Shown here piece after piece: positions 8,406 to 17,163 of a DNA stretch of 61,229 bases (position 1 is its first letter; each line of letters opens with the position of its first letter). The notes beneath the pieces were generated by a model. The model did not search any database. It saw only the letters and a program-made list of their open reading frames with translations, and was not told where the DNA came from. The translations under genes and the position numbers were made by a program. This DNA comes from an uncultured Duncaniella sp. (GTDB taxonomy: Bacteria; Bacteroidota; Bacteroidia; Bacteroidales; Muribaculaceae), in assembly GCF_910578445.1 (NCBI RefSeq), contig NZ_CAJTQC010000018.1:1-61229 (forward strand), written 5' to 3'.

Positions 8406-9734
8406 TTAATTTAAATGAGATGTCTGATTAAGAATTTTTGAAAAAACATCGGCATACTTGCTCGCTATAATCGGGGCTGCAAAGCGGTCGGCTACAGTCT
8501 GATGGAGATATTCGCGCGATATGTTGGCTTTTAGTGCCCATAATATACCGTGAGCAACATCAATCGGGTCTTTGTAGCGGGCTATGTAGCCGGTGCGCAT
8601 GTGTTCGACAATGTCTGTGCGTCCATCAATTCCGAATGTAACGGGCAGAGCGCCTCCGGCCTGACCTTCGACAAGAGTGCCGCCGAGAGTCTCGTATAGC
8701 GATGTTGAAATCACCACTTTGGCTATGGAATACAGGTAGCGGATGATTTTGAAATCCCTGATCAGGCCGAAATGCCGGTGTGAGAACCGCAGGCGGTCGA
8801 GTGCCTGTGGATTTTTCATGTTTCCAAAGAAATAGACTGCGGTCTTACCTGCAATTTCAGGATAGTTGTCAAAGATATGATTGAGCGCGTCTATCGTATA
8901 GTCAAGTCCTTTTATCGGATCGTCGATGCGTGCAGCCCCGAAAAGCAGGATGTTAGGCTTCTGTGGCGGCATGAGTGAGTACAGGTCGCGCGGAGGAGTC
9001 GTGTAGAACTGCTCTATGGGAAATGGATTGTTGATTGTAAGGATGTCGCGTCCTTTCAGCAATGAGGAGTTCCGGGCGCAGTCTTCAAGCCATTTGCTGA
9101 CGGTGACATAGGTCATCGGGACTTCGTTATAGACCTGTAGTTTCCTTTTCCAGCATTTATGTGAAATGTCGTTCCGGGATCCTCCTCCCGAAAGAAACCG
9201 GCAATTGCCACACTCGTCAAGATAGCGGTCACACTCATAGGCGTGGTGACACACACCTGTCATCGTCCACATGTCATGGATGGTCCATACGATTTTTTTG
9301 CCCATATGATGGAGCTTGCGTATGCCCTTGACGTTCATCAGCCCCTGATTGACCCAGTTAAGGCAGATTATATCGGCCTCTTTCACCCAAGGATGGTGAT
9401 GGATGTTGAGGGCAAAATCACCGGTGGATATCTTAAAAAGGTTTTCCTTGTTGAATCCGAGAGCAGGAAGCATCGAAACGCGTTCCATCACGAAAGCCAT
9501 GCTGCGTATGAAGCGCGAATATATATCCGAAATGGTTTCTTCTTCAGATGTTTTCGTAAAGACGACCATTCTGGCGTCGACGCCGATCTGACGCAGTGCC
9601 TGCATCAGTCTGAAGGTCACTATAGCTGCACCTCCGAGAGTGTCGGAATGGTTGACAAGTACTACTTTTTTCCCACGGATGTTTTCAGGAAGTGTGTCCG
9701 GACTGTAGATTTCGGTATTTGGAGGTTGATTCAT
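8406..9734 (-). CDS. glycosyltransferase, GT4-like
   Basis: A 442-residue GT-B fold glycosyltransferase. The N-terminal domain has VVLVNHSDTLGGAAIVTFRL (29-48), the glycine-rich acceptor-side loop of GT4 enzymes, and a Cys-rich segment (about 165-205) around CDRYLDECGNC that might bind metal. The C-terminal domain shows the donor-binding block ETLGGTLVEGQAGGALPV with the Glu-x7-Glu pattern. No signal peptide is present, so it acts in the cytoplasm. Its start overlaps the end of the DUF389 gene in ATGA, and it is followed after 2 bases by the epimerase. Confidence 0.87.
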   Translation of the reverse strand: MNQPPNTEIYSPDTLPENIRGKKVVLVNHSDTLGGAAIVTFRLMQALRQIGVDARMVVFTKTSEEETISDIYSRFIRSMAFVMERVSMLPALGFNKENLFKISTGDFALNIHHHPWVKEADIICLNWVNQGLMNVKGIRKLHHMGKKIVWTIHDMWTMTGVCHHAYECDRYLDECGNCRFLSGGGSRNDISHKCWKRKLQVYNEVPMTYVTVSKWLEDCARNSSLLKGRDILTINNPFPIEQFYTTPPRDLYSLMPPQKPNILLFGAARIDDPIKGLDYTIDALNHIFDNYPEIAGKTAVYFFGNMKNPQALDRLRFSHRHFGLIRDFKIIRYLYSIAKVVISTSLYETLGGTLVEGQAGGALPVTFGIDGRTDIVEHMRTGYIARYKDPIDVAHGILWALKANISREYLHQTVADRFAAPIIASKYADVFSKILNQTSHLN

Positions 9735-11119
9735 TTTTTTGTCTGGTGTGACTGGGTTGTCGAGAATGAGAGTTGATTTCCTACGTTGATTAGCTGTAAG
9801 GATTTGTGTTGCAGCCGGGCTTCAAGATATTTTATTAATTCCTTTTCTTTGGCCGGTGGGAGTGGGGTGTTATATTTTACCAGCACCGTGTTGATTGTAT
9901 CAAGGCGTTCGGTCGCTATGTTGCTGAATATCGTATGTGTGACGGCAAGTTCTTCCACTTGCGGGAATACGACCCTGATTTCTGGAGCTATACGTCCGGC
10001 AATCGTGTCGTTGATCTGGTTGATTGCAATTACGCTTTTCAAGGAATCAATGACCACCTGCTGTGCGGAAATCGAGGTCTGGGCAAGTTCATAGATGTCC
10101 TTGACGGTCGGGAGGCCGTTTTTGATTTCCGATAGGTCGGGGGAGTCGCCCTGTATGATGTTGAGGCGTGTTCCCTCAAGGCCGTAGTTCTTAAGTTGAG
10201 AGCTCATGGCGAGCTGAAGAGAGTCGGCGGGAAGTACTTTTCCGATAAGGGTGACCGTGATGACTTTTTCGCCGTGTTCGATTGTGGCCTTGCGGTTCAG
10301 GACCTGAGTGGCCGGAAAATTGAACTGCTGCGCTATGAATCTGTCGGCGTTCGTTGCGAATCTCGACTGACGGAGCATGTTGTAGGTGAGATAGAGAGAG
10401 GGCAGGAGGGTGAGGATGGAGACCGTATAGACGATATGGCGCACACGCCGCGAACGCTCCGGGTTCACAGCCACTACCGGCTTGTAGTGCATGATTTTTA
10501 CTCCGATAAACGTTGACAGGGCGATGAATATCGAGTTGATGAGAAACAGATATGTAGCTCCGAAGAAGTAGCTCATCTGGAAGGTGGCAAGGCCGTAGCC
10601 GGCGGTACACAGCGGTGGCATAAGTGCCGTTGCGATGGCTACGCCCGGAATCACGTTTCCTTTGGATTTTGAACCGATGGCCACTATTCCGGCGCCTCCG
10701 CCGAAAAATCCGATCAGGACATCGTAGATGGTGGGCGATGTGCGCGCGAGAAGCTCGCTATGCCCTTCACTTACAGGAGATATGAGGAAATAGACAGTCG
10801 ATGTGAGCATACTGAATCCTGCGGCCATCAGAAGGTTGCGCAGGCATCGTTTCAGCAGTTCGAAATCCTGCACGCCGATGCCTAAGCCGATACCGATAAT
10901 CGGTCCCATCAGCGGGGATATGAGCATCGCTCCGATGATGACGGCTGTGGAGTTGGTGTTTAGACCGAGCGAGGCAATAAAAATCGCAAGCACGAGTATG
11001 AGCATGTTCGTGCCTTTAAATGATATTCCTTCGCGTATGGTCGCTTCTGCCTCCGATTGAGGAAGCAGGTCGTCAGCCATAGAGAAATACCTTACAAAAT
11101 AGTTTTTTAGCGATGCCAT
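9731..11119 (-). CDS. DUF389 family membrane protein
   Basis: A 462-residue protein of the DUF389 family, integral membrane proteins of unknown function. The signature block IASLGLNTNSTAVIIGAMLISPLMGPIIGIGLG occurs at about residues 42-75 as expected. There are about six membrane segments up to residue 245, then a soluble C-terminal domain (about 250-460) rich in charged helices. It heads the overlapping set with the glycosyltransferase and epimerase. A transport or lipid-related role is speculative. Confidence 0.88.
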   Translation of the reverse strand: MASLKNYFVRYFSMADDLLPQSEAEATIREGISFKGTNMLILVLAIFIASLGLNTNSTAVIIGAMLISPLMGPIIGIGLGIGVQDFELLKRCLRNLLMAAGFSMLTSTVYFLISPVSEGHSELLARTSPTIYDVLIGFFGGGAGIVAIGSKSKGNVIPGVAIATALMPPLCTAGYGLATFQMSYFFGATYLFLINSIFIALSTFIGVKIMHYKPVVAVNPERSRRVRHIVYTVSILTLLPSLYLTYNMLRQSRFATNADRFIAQQFNFPATQVLNRKATIEHGEKVITVTLIGKVLPADSLQLAMSSQLKNYGLEGTRLNIIQGDSPDLSEIKNGLPTVKDIYELAQTSISAQQVVIDSLKSVIAINQINDTIAGRIAPEIRVVFPQVEELAVTHTIFSNIATERLDTINTVLVKYNTPLPPAKEKELIKYLEARLQHKSLQLINVGNQLSFSTTQSHQTKK

Positions 11120-11216
11120 GGCTTGCAGTAGATAACGGAGAGAGGTTGTCTGTGATTATGAATCGTAGCAGTCACATTGCCTGTCAGGGCGTGGCTCAAA
11201 CGTAGGTGCTTGTTTT

Positions 11217-13037
11217 TTAGCCTACGGCTTTCTGCCTGAACTGTTCTTTGACCTCATCGACTACATTTATTATATAGTCACCGACTTTTTCAAGCGAGCC
11301 GATAATGTCCATATAGTAGATACCGGCCTGATATTCATAGTGATGTTCGTTTATGTTCTCGACGTTGGCCACACGGAGCTGGTTGCGGAGATTGTTGATT
11401 TCACGTTCGTGGTTATAGGACGTTATAATCTCCGTCTGGTCTGCGGTCTCGAAGTTGCGCAGGAGGAGCAGCATGTTGGTCATTGCCGCCTCGACGGCTA
11501 TGAACATGGTGTCGATGTTGTTTGATATTTCCTCGTTGAAGTCCACATGGCTTTCCTGTTTGCGTATGAGTATCTTGGCCACGCCATAGCAGCAGTCGGC
11601 TATGCTCTCGATTTCGCTGACGATACGCAGCATGGCGGCTATGCGGTGCTTGCCTTCGTTTGAAAGACGGCCTTCAGAACAGCGGTTGAGATAGTTGGCT
11701 ATCTCAATCTCCATGCGGTCTGAAATCTCCTCGTATTTTTCAATGCGTGAGAACTGTTTTGTAAAATCGTCTCCCTGACGGGTGTGGACGATGTTCTGGG
11801 CCATAGCAATCATTCGCTGTACGCGCTGGGCATAGACGACAATCTCTTTTTCAGCCTGTGTGATGTTGAGTTCTGATGCGCTCATGAGACCGCCGGAGAT
11901 AAATTTGAGCTGGAATTCTTCGTCGCCCATATGCTTGGATGACACGAGTTTTTCAACCACTTTCACATAGAAGCCGGTGAGCCATATCATGATGGTCACA
12001 TTGATGAGGTTGAATATCGTATGGAACATCGACAGGCCAAACGAGACACTGAACTGCATCTGTGCGATCTTGGCGAGAACCGGATGTCCTGCCGGAAGGC
12101 TGTTGTCGAAAATGCTGTTATAGAGCTGCGGGTCATTGGCTTCAAGCTCATTGACAAAGCCGAATATGCTGTTTGGGTCACCCTGTCCCAGCCATTTGGT
12201 GATGTCGACATTGAGACGGACAAAGGGATAGAAGACTGCAAGAGTCCATACGATACCGAAAAGGTTGAAGAGCAGGTGGCCCATAGCCGTACGTTTTGCG
12301 GCTACATTTCCGCTCATTGAGGCTAATAGCGGTGTAATCGTCGTTCCGATATTGCTTCCGAGAACCACCGCACAGGCGAGGTCAAACGAAATCCAGCCTT
12401 TTGTACACATTATAAGTACGATGGCAAAAGTGGCTGCCGATGACTGTATGACTGCTGTGAGCACTATGCCTACTAATACAAACAGTAGCACTGATATAAA
12501 GCCCATTGAAGCATAGCGCTCAAGGAACTCGAACATTTCAGGATTGCTCTGAAGGTCAGGTACATAGTCGCCTATCAGGTCAAGTCCCATAAACATAAGC
12601 GCGAAACCGATGAGGAATTCGCCAATCGACTTCTTCCGGCTTGCACTGGCAAAAAGCAGAGGGACGGCACACGCTATGACAGGCAGAATGAAAGCCGAGG
12701 TGTCGACTTTGAATCCGAACAGGGCTATGATCCATGCTGTGAAGGTCGTTCCGACGTTCGCACCGAAGATGACGGCCATCGACTGTGCCAGTGTCATCAG
12801 GCCGGCGTTCACGAAGCTGACAACCATCACGGTCGATGCCGATGAACTCTGGATAAGGGCAGTGATGACTATACCGGTCAGCATGCCGGTGAATCGGTTG
12901 CGGGTCATGGCCGAAAGAATGTTGCGCAGACGGTCGCCGGCTGCCTTCTGTAGGCCTTCACTCATTACTTTCATTCCGTAGAGGAACATAGCTACTGATC
13001 CCAGTAAGCAAAGTAGGTCAAGGAAGCTGTAAGTCAT
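11217..13037 (-). CDS. Na/Pi cotransporter family protein with PhoU-like domain
   Basis: A 606-residue inner-membrane sodium-phosphate cotransporter homologue. Two inverted Na_Pi_cotrans repeats are visible, each with the signature QSSSA/QSSAA (63-67 in the first repeat, near 220 in the second), spread over about eight to nine membrane segments up to residue 370. The remaining 230 residues form a helical PhoU-like cytoplasmic domain, a common arrangement in bacterial members. A candidate promoter lies about 75 bases upstream. It likely imports phosphate or a similar anion. Confidence 0.92.
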   Translation of the reverse strand: MTYSFLDLLCLLGSVAMFLYGMKVMSEGLQKAAGDRLRNILSAMTRNRFTGMLTGIVITALIQSSSASTVMVVSFVNAGLMTLAQSMAVIFGANVGTTFTAWIIALFGFKVDTSAFILPVIACAVPLLFASASRKKSIGEFLIGFALMFMGLDLIGDYVPDLQSNPEMFEFLERYASMGFISVLLFVLVGIVLTAVIQSSAATFAIVLIMCTKGWISFDLACAVVLGSNIGTTITPLLASMSGNVAAKRTAMGHLLFNLFGIVWTLAVFYPFVRLNVDITKWLGQGDPNSIFGFVNELEANDPQLYNSIFDNSLPAGHPVLAKIAQMQFSVSFGLSMFHTIFNLINVTIMIWLTGFYVKVVEKLVSSKHMGDEEFQLKFISGGLMSASELNITQAEKEIVVYAQRVQRMIAMAQNIVHTRQGDDFTKQFSRIEKYEEISDRMEIEIANYLNRCSEGRLSNEGKHRIAAMLRIVSEIESIADCCYGVAKILIRKQESHVDFNEEISNNIDTMFIAVEAAMTNMLLLLRNFETADQTEIITSYNHEREINNLRNQLRVANVENINEHHYEYQAGIYYMDIIGSLEKVGDYIINVVDEVKEQFRQKAVG

Positions 13038-13112
13038 CTTCTAATGTATGAACGTGAAAAATCGGAGAATCCGGGATTTCTCACTGTGTGAAATCAGCCG
13101 GTTTCCCCGATG

Positions 13113-13120
13113 CAAATATA
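13113..13120 (-). promoter_or_regulatory. candidate -7 element (TATATTTG) for the Na/Pi cotransporter gene
   Basis: The minus strand reads TATATTTG, matching TAnnTTTG, about 75 bases ahead of the cotransporter ATG and just past the HIT gene stop. Confidence 0.4.
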
Positions 13121-13131
13121 CAGAGAAATTT

Positions 13132-13566
13132 TTAAATTTCCGTCAATGCCTCGCGCATTTTTCCTACCATATCGGCATACTCTTCATCTGACAGATATAC
13201 TTCTCCGGGATTCATGCGGAACGTACCGCCATAGTCCGGTCCGTCGACATATTTCGGGGCGAGGTGGAAGTGAAGGTGGGAGAGCTTGTCGCTGTAGGCT
13301 CCGTAATTGATTTTTTCAGGGTGGAACACGCTGTCCATTGCACGGGTCACACGGGTCACATCTTTCATGAAGGCATTGCGCTCCTCGTCAGAAAGTTCGA
13401 AAAGATCGTTTACGTGTCCGTCATAAGCAACGAGGCAGCGGCCGTGGTAGGTCTGTTCCTTGAAAAGAAATACGCGCGAAACATCGAGCTTGGCGATTTC
13501 GATCATAAGATTGTGAAGAGTCTCATTATTGGTGCAGTAGAGACAGTCTTTGGGATCACTTTTCAT
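13132..13566 (-). CDS. HIT family hydrolase
   Basis: A 144-residue histidine-triad protein, a nucleotide hydrolase or transferase acting on nucleotide phosphoramidates or dinucleotides. The triad HLHFHLAPK gives His97, His99 and His101. The N-terminal CLYCTNN pair of cysteines is a common zinc-binding start in this family. Length is usual. It stands alone between the cotransporter and a lipoprotein gene on the same strand. The physiological substrate is unknown. Confidence 0.9.
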   Translation of the reverse strand: MKSDPKDCLYCTNNETLHNLMIEIAKLDVSRVFLFKEQTYHGRCLVAYDGHVNDLFELSDEERNAFMKDVTRVTRAMDSVFHPEKINYGAYSDKLSHLHFHLAPKYVDGPDYGGTFRMNPGEVYLSDEEYADMVGKMREALTEI

Positions 13567-13636
13567 GTCTTATAGGGTATTTTCTTGGTTAATGGATGGT
13601 CAGATTCTTAATATGGCTATTTCCTCGTATTGTATT

Positions 13637-14137
13637 TCAGATCCGTTGAGATAGAGCTTTGTAATGGTATGCGGGGGTGTTGCCTTTCCATTGCACACGG
13701 TGGATGATATGAAACTCATCCTCCTTGCCATCATGGCGGATTGTGAAAGTCTCGTCGAGATTCTCTGCGCCGTCAAACTCTCCGACATTAAGAAGGAGAC
13801 TCCGGCCTGCAGAGGCGTTCCGGTCGTATCTGTTATAATACAGTCCGTAGAAACGGGCTAAATACATCCGGCTTATACGTCCGGTCTCCGGGCTCGGCGG
13901 GGTCTGTCTGACAGCGTATTCCTGATTCTTATAGATAAGTTTTATGTCACTGTCAGCCACACATCCTTCGCTGTCGGGCTGAAGTCGGCTTTTGCCGTCA
14001 ATGTTCTGAATGTCAAACGTAACGATGACCGGTTGGAAATCATAGATCACATCGTCCTCCGCTTCATCGCTGTTACAGGAAACAAGCATTGATGTCACGA
14101 GGCAAAGTATCAACGGGAAAAGTCGGCGTAATGTCAT
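13637..14137 (-). CDS. hypothetical lipoprotein
   Basis: A 166-residue secreted lipoprotein. The signal peptide ends in LVSC (Cys 21), followed by NSDEAEDD, the acidic context linked to surface export in Bacteroidota. The body is beta-rich with several Tyr and Arg residues and no motif I recognise. It has its own candidate promoter and is divergent from panB. Function unknown. Confidence 0.75.
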   Translation of the reverse strand: MTLRRLFPLILCLVTSMLVSCNSDEAEDDVIYDFQPVIVTFDIQNIDGKSRLQPDSEGCVADSDIKLIYKNQEYAVRQTPPSPETGRISRMYLARFYGLYYNRYDRNASAGRSLLLNVGEFDGAENLDETFTIRHDGKEDEFHIIHRVQWKGNTPAYHYKALSQRI

Positions 14138-14165
14138 GATGGCTGTGTTTTAAGATTAATATCCG

Positions 14166-14173
14166 CAAAAATA
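14166..14173 (-). promoter_or_regulatory. candidate -7 element (TATTTTTG) for the lipoprotein gene
   Basis: Minus-strand TATTTTTG matches TAnnTTTG and would start transcription about 24 bases ahead of the ATG at 14137. Confidence 0.4.
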
Positions 14174-14217
14174 GGAAAATAACCAATCGCGACCAAATCT
14201 TTTCGGTAGAGAAAACT

Positions 14218-14248
14218 TTTGTCAGGTGAAATAAACTTAATAACTTTG
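14218..14248 (+). promoter_or_regulatory. panB promoter, Bacteroidota type
   Basis: A TTTG (14218-14221) and a TAACTTTG (14241-14248) are 19 bases apart, a good match to the Bacteroidota -33/-7 promoter. The transcript would start near 14253, giving a leader of almost 150 bases before panB. Confidence 0.6.
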
Positions 14249-14400
14249 CCCGGTCAAAATAAGACCGGGCCTGTCCGGGCCTGTCTATATCCGGTCGGCG
14301 GCATGTCAGCGCCCTGCGCTGCCGTGGAGTCATGACAGACAGACCTTTTAAGATTCAGATACTTAAATATTAAAACTTAAAATATTTACAAAAATATCCC
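14249..14400 (+). other. long structured 5' leader of panB
   Basis: The first two thirds of this leader are GC-rich and contain the hairpin CAGCGC-cct-GCGCTG around 14307-14321 and outer complementary pieces CTGTC and GACAG. The last third is A/T-rich. No start codon with a good ribosome site is seen before panB. The leader could simply be long, or it could fold into a regulatory structure. I know of no described riboswitch that it matches. Confidence 0.3.
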
Positions 14401-15222
14401 ATGTCAACATATACAGTTGAAGATCCGCGCAAGGTGACTACGCGCCGCCTTATTGAAATGAAAGCAAAGGGCGAGAAAATCGCCATGCTTACCGCATATG
14501 ACTACTCTATGGCCAAGCTTATCGACGAGGCAGGAATGGATGCAATCCTTGTCGGCGATTCGGCCGCCAATGTGATGGCCGGTTATCCGACCACGCTGCC
14601 GATGACCCTCGATCATATGATTTATCATGCACAGTGTGTGGCCCGTGGCGTGAAGCGTGCGCTTGTGGTGTGCGACATGCCTTTCGGTACATATCAGGGA
14701 AATTCAATCGAGGCATTGAACTCTGCAATCCGTATCATGAAGGAAAGCGGGGCGGAGGCTGTAAAGATGGAAGGTGGATCTGAGATTATCGAGTCCATCG
14801 AACGTATACTCTGTGCCGGTATTCCTGTGATGGGTCATCTCGGTCTCACACCTCAGAGCATCAACAAGTTCGGCACTTATAACGTGCGTGCCCGCAATGA
14901 GGCCGAAGCTCAGAAGCTGATTGAGGATGCCAAGTTGCTTGAGCAGGTCGGATGTTTCGCCGTTGTGCTCGAGAAGATTCCGGCCGAACTTGCCACACGC
15001 GTGTCGGAAAGCCTTTCAATCCCTACAATCGGTATCGGAGCCGGCAACGGTTGCGACGGTCAGGTGCTTGTGATGCAGGACATGCTTGGCATCAACATGG
15101 GGTTCTCTCCGCGTTTCCTTCGTCGCTATGCCGATCTCGGAACAATCGTTGAGGATGCTGTCGGTAACTACATCAAGGATGTGAAGAGCAAAGATTTCCC
15201 CAACGAGAACGAGCAGTACTGA
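14401..15222 (+). CDS. panB: 3-methyl-2-oxobutanoate hydroxymethyltransferase
   Basis: A 273-residue ketopantoate hydroxymethyltransferase, the first committed enzyme of pantothenate and CoA synthesis (alpha-ketoisovalerate plus methylenetetrahydrofolate to ketopantoate). The (beta/alpha)8 signature is clear: MLTAYDYSMAKLIDEAG, ILVGDSAANVMAGY with the metal-binding Asp, a VCDMPFGTYQ stretch, VKMEGG, MGHLGLTPQS, VLEKIP with the catalytic Glu, and IGIGAGNGCDGQVLVMQDMLG. It stands alone on the plus strand with a terminator behind it, without panC next to it. Confidence 0.97.
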   Translation: MSTYTVEDPRKVTTRRLIEMKAKGEKIAMLTAYDYSMAKLIDEAGMDAILVGDSAANVMAGYPTTLPMTLDHMIYHAQCVARGVKRALVVCDMPFGTYQGNSIEALNSAIRIMKESGAEAVKMEGGSEIIESIERILCAGIPVMGHLGLTPQSINKFGTYNVRARNEAEAQKLIEDAKLLEQVGCFAVVLEKIPAELATRVSESLSIPTIGIGAGNGCDGQVLVMQDMLGINMGFSPRFLRRYADLGTIVEDAVGNYIKDVKSKDFPNENEQY

Positions 15223-15241
15223 TAAATCTGATAAAATAACG

Positions 15242-15285
15242 CTACACCCGGCACAGGCTGATGGAAAGTCTGATGCCGGGTGTAG
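15242..15285. terminator. bidirectional terminator, panB and endonuclease I
   Basis: A perfect 12-bp stem (CTACACCCGGCA at 15242-15253 with its complement at 15274-15285) lies 20 bases after the panB stop and is followed by a T-rich stretch. The minus-strand endonuclease gene ends nearby, so it may serve both. Confidence 0.8.
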
Positions 15286-15313
15286 TGTTTGTTATAGTTT
15301 TCCGTATGTACGG

Positions 15314-17002
15314 TTATCGGGCGATGAGTCTCACCGGAGTGCGGTGTTCGGCTGTCACGATAAAGTAGATGCCATAGGGGAGGGAGATTTCCATACCGTC
15401 GGAGACTTCGGGGAGAAGCATGACAGTGCGTCCGGTTGTGTCATAGATACGTCCTGCGGACTGCGTTGCACCACAGCGCAAACGGAGTGTGCCGGGATAG
15501 CTTTCAACCGAGAGCGGTGAATCTTCGTAGATGCCGTTGATGCCGGAATGGCTTATTGAAATAATGTTGGATGGTTCGGAAAGATAACCGAGGCGGCTGC
15601 TCTGTACGTAATAATTTTCGTTGTCACTGCCGTTGAAATCATCGATCACAGCGTAGTTCTCGTCACATTCGATTGTTTCTTCAATCATATTGCCGTTTAC
15701 GAAGCGCTGGCGTGTGAGAAGATAGAAGTCGACAACTTCGGGGGCTTCCGACCATGTTGCCTTATAGGATGTTTCGGTTATGTCTGATGCCGGATAGGCT
15801 GTCAGACGGCTCAATGTCGGGGCTTCAAGAGCTTCGCCGAGAAGGTTGACCGTAGTGCTGCCTTTGAGATTCGCGTCATAGATAGTGATTTTGGCCGAGT
15901 GGCTTCCTGTTGAAGTCGGGGCGTAGGTGACCTGAAGCTGATAGCCGGTGGCTGCGTTGATGAGCGATGCGGAAATGGAGGTTGTAAGGGTCGGGGTAGA
16001 TGCTGCCTGATCGAGAGTGAACATGTTGCGGTCAGTTCCGCTTATGCGCAGCGAGACATTACCTACGATGTTTTCACCGTTTATATATAATATAGAAGTG
16101 GTCTTCTTGCCTGCGGCCACCTGTCCGAAGTCGAGAGATGTGTTGTTGACAGGATTGATGAGTATCGGGTCGCCTGCCGGGATGTCGGATGAGCCGGGCG
16201 AGAAGCTTTCGCCGACCTTCGTGCCCCAGATATATTCGGCAAGGTCAGGGAAGTCGATATATGGGTTGCGGTTGTTCTGATATTCGTAGACTATTTCATT
16301 GCGGTCGACCTCTTTTTGGCTGACCGGGTCTTCCCTGTGCCATTTGAGCAGCAGGTCGAGTGCCCACGAGTTTAAAGTAGGGTAGTCGTTCTGCTGGAGC
16401 ATCCATGTGCTGTTCCATGTCAGATTCTGATAGCATGTCACCATGTAGAAATATGCTCGTGCAAAATCTCCTTTGTATTCGTCGGCCGGCTCATATACAT
16501 ACTGTGCGCCGCCTCCTTGTCCTGATACGGGATAGCCGATTTTGCTGACACCGTTGTCAAACTTGGGATTAGCAGCGGTCACGCCAAGCGGATAGTTGCT
16601 TTTGGCTTGGTTTGCAGGGCCGTCGGCGGGATAAAGATGGTTGAGGTCGACATAGGCAGGTGTGTATTCGACACTGCCGTCGAGTTTCCACCAGCTTTTG
16701 GGGAAGGCGTGTTCGCGGTTTAGACCGGAGAACGAGGGGGCGAAACGCTGGACGTTCGAGTACATATCCCACCACTGTTTCGACTCGGGATAGACATCGG
16801 TGCGCTCGAAATAGCGAGGAAGATTGCTGTAGCTCGACACCGGGGTGTGCGGATTGATTACGTCGAAGACTGCGGTCTTCAATGCTGCTCCTGACTTACC
16901 TTCAAGCCGGGAATAGTAACCGGCAGGGATCTCGGCTATCATCGTGGGAATAGCCATTGATACAGTAGCCGTCAATGAAAAGAAGCGTAGTGAAAATCTC
17001 AT
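15314..17002 (-). CDS. secreted endonuclease I family nuclease with type IX-like tail
   Basis: A 562-residue extracellular nuclease. After a signal peptide (about 1-23), the endonuclease I domain (about 25-260) shows NREHAFPKSWW with catalytic His98 and DLNHLYPADGPANQAKSNYP (119-138), the His-Me-finger metal site. Then follow a beta-sandwich region (about 285-390) with a choice-of-anchor look, a fibronectin-like stretch, and a C-terminal tail (about 520-562) with RIYDTTGRTVMLLP and GIYFIVT, like type IX secretion sorting domains. It would degrade external DNA or RNA for nutrient scavenging. A hairpin precedes its start codon. Confidence 0.88.
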   Translation of the reverse strand: MRFSLRFFSLTATVSMAIPTMIAEIPAGYYSRLEGKSGAALKTAVFDVINPHTPVSSYSNLPRYFERTDVYPESKQWWDMYSNVQRFAPSFSGLNREHAFPKSWWKLDGSVEYTPAYVDLNHLYPADGPANQAKSNYPLGVTAANPKFDNGVSKIGYPVSGQGGGAQYVYEPADEYKGDFARAYFYMVTCYQNLTWNSTWMLQQNDYPTLNSWALDLLLKWHREDPVSQKEVDRNEIVYEYQNNRNPYIDFPDLAEYIWGTKVGESFSPGSSDIPAGDPILINPVNNTSLDFGQVAAGKKTTSILYINGENIVGNVSLRISGTDRNMFTLDQAASTPTLTTSISASLINAATGYQLQVTYAPTSTGSHSAKITIYDANLKGSTTVNLLGEALEAPTLSRLTAYPASDITETSYKATWSEAPEVVDFYLLTRQRFVNGNMIEETIECDENYAVIDDFNGSDNENYYVQSSRLGYLSEPSNIISISHSGINGIYEDSPLSVESYPGTLRLRCGATQSAGRIYDTTGRTVMLLPEVSDGMEISLPYGIYFIVTAEHRTPVRLIAR

Positions 17003-17030
17003 GTAAAAACGGTTGAATAGTGATGAAAAA

Positions 17031-17049
17031 GGTCTGTCAGAATCAGACC
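17031..17049 (-). terminator. terminator-like hairpin between mrp and the endonuclease gene
   Basis: On the minus strand GGTCTG pairs with CAGACC across a 7-base loop and is followed by TTTTT. It lies 115 bases past the mrp stop and 29 bases before the endonuclease ATG. It either ends the sufE-trmB-mrp transcript or attenuates the nuclease gene. Confidence 0.55.
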
Positions 17050-17163
17050 GTGTTGTATGCTAAGCTATAAATATGGTAGAATCGGCTGTGAGTGTGATGA
17101 TATGGGGCGGAGGTGGAGACAGCCTCTAAAAAACAGGAGAGAGGGGCGGAGCTGAAGCACGTG

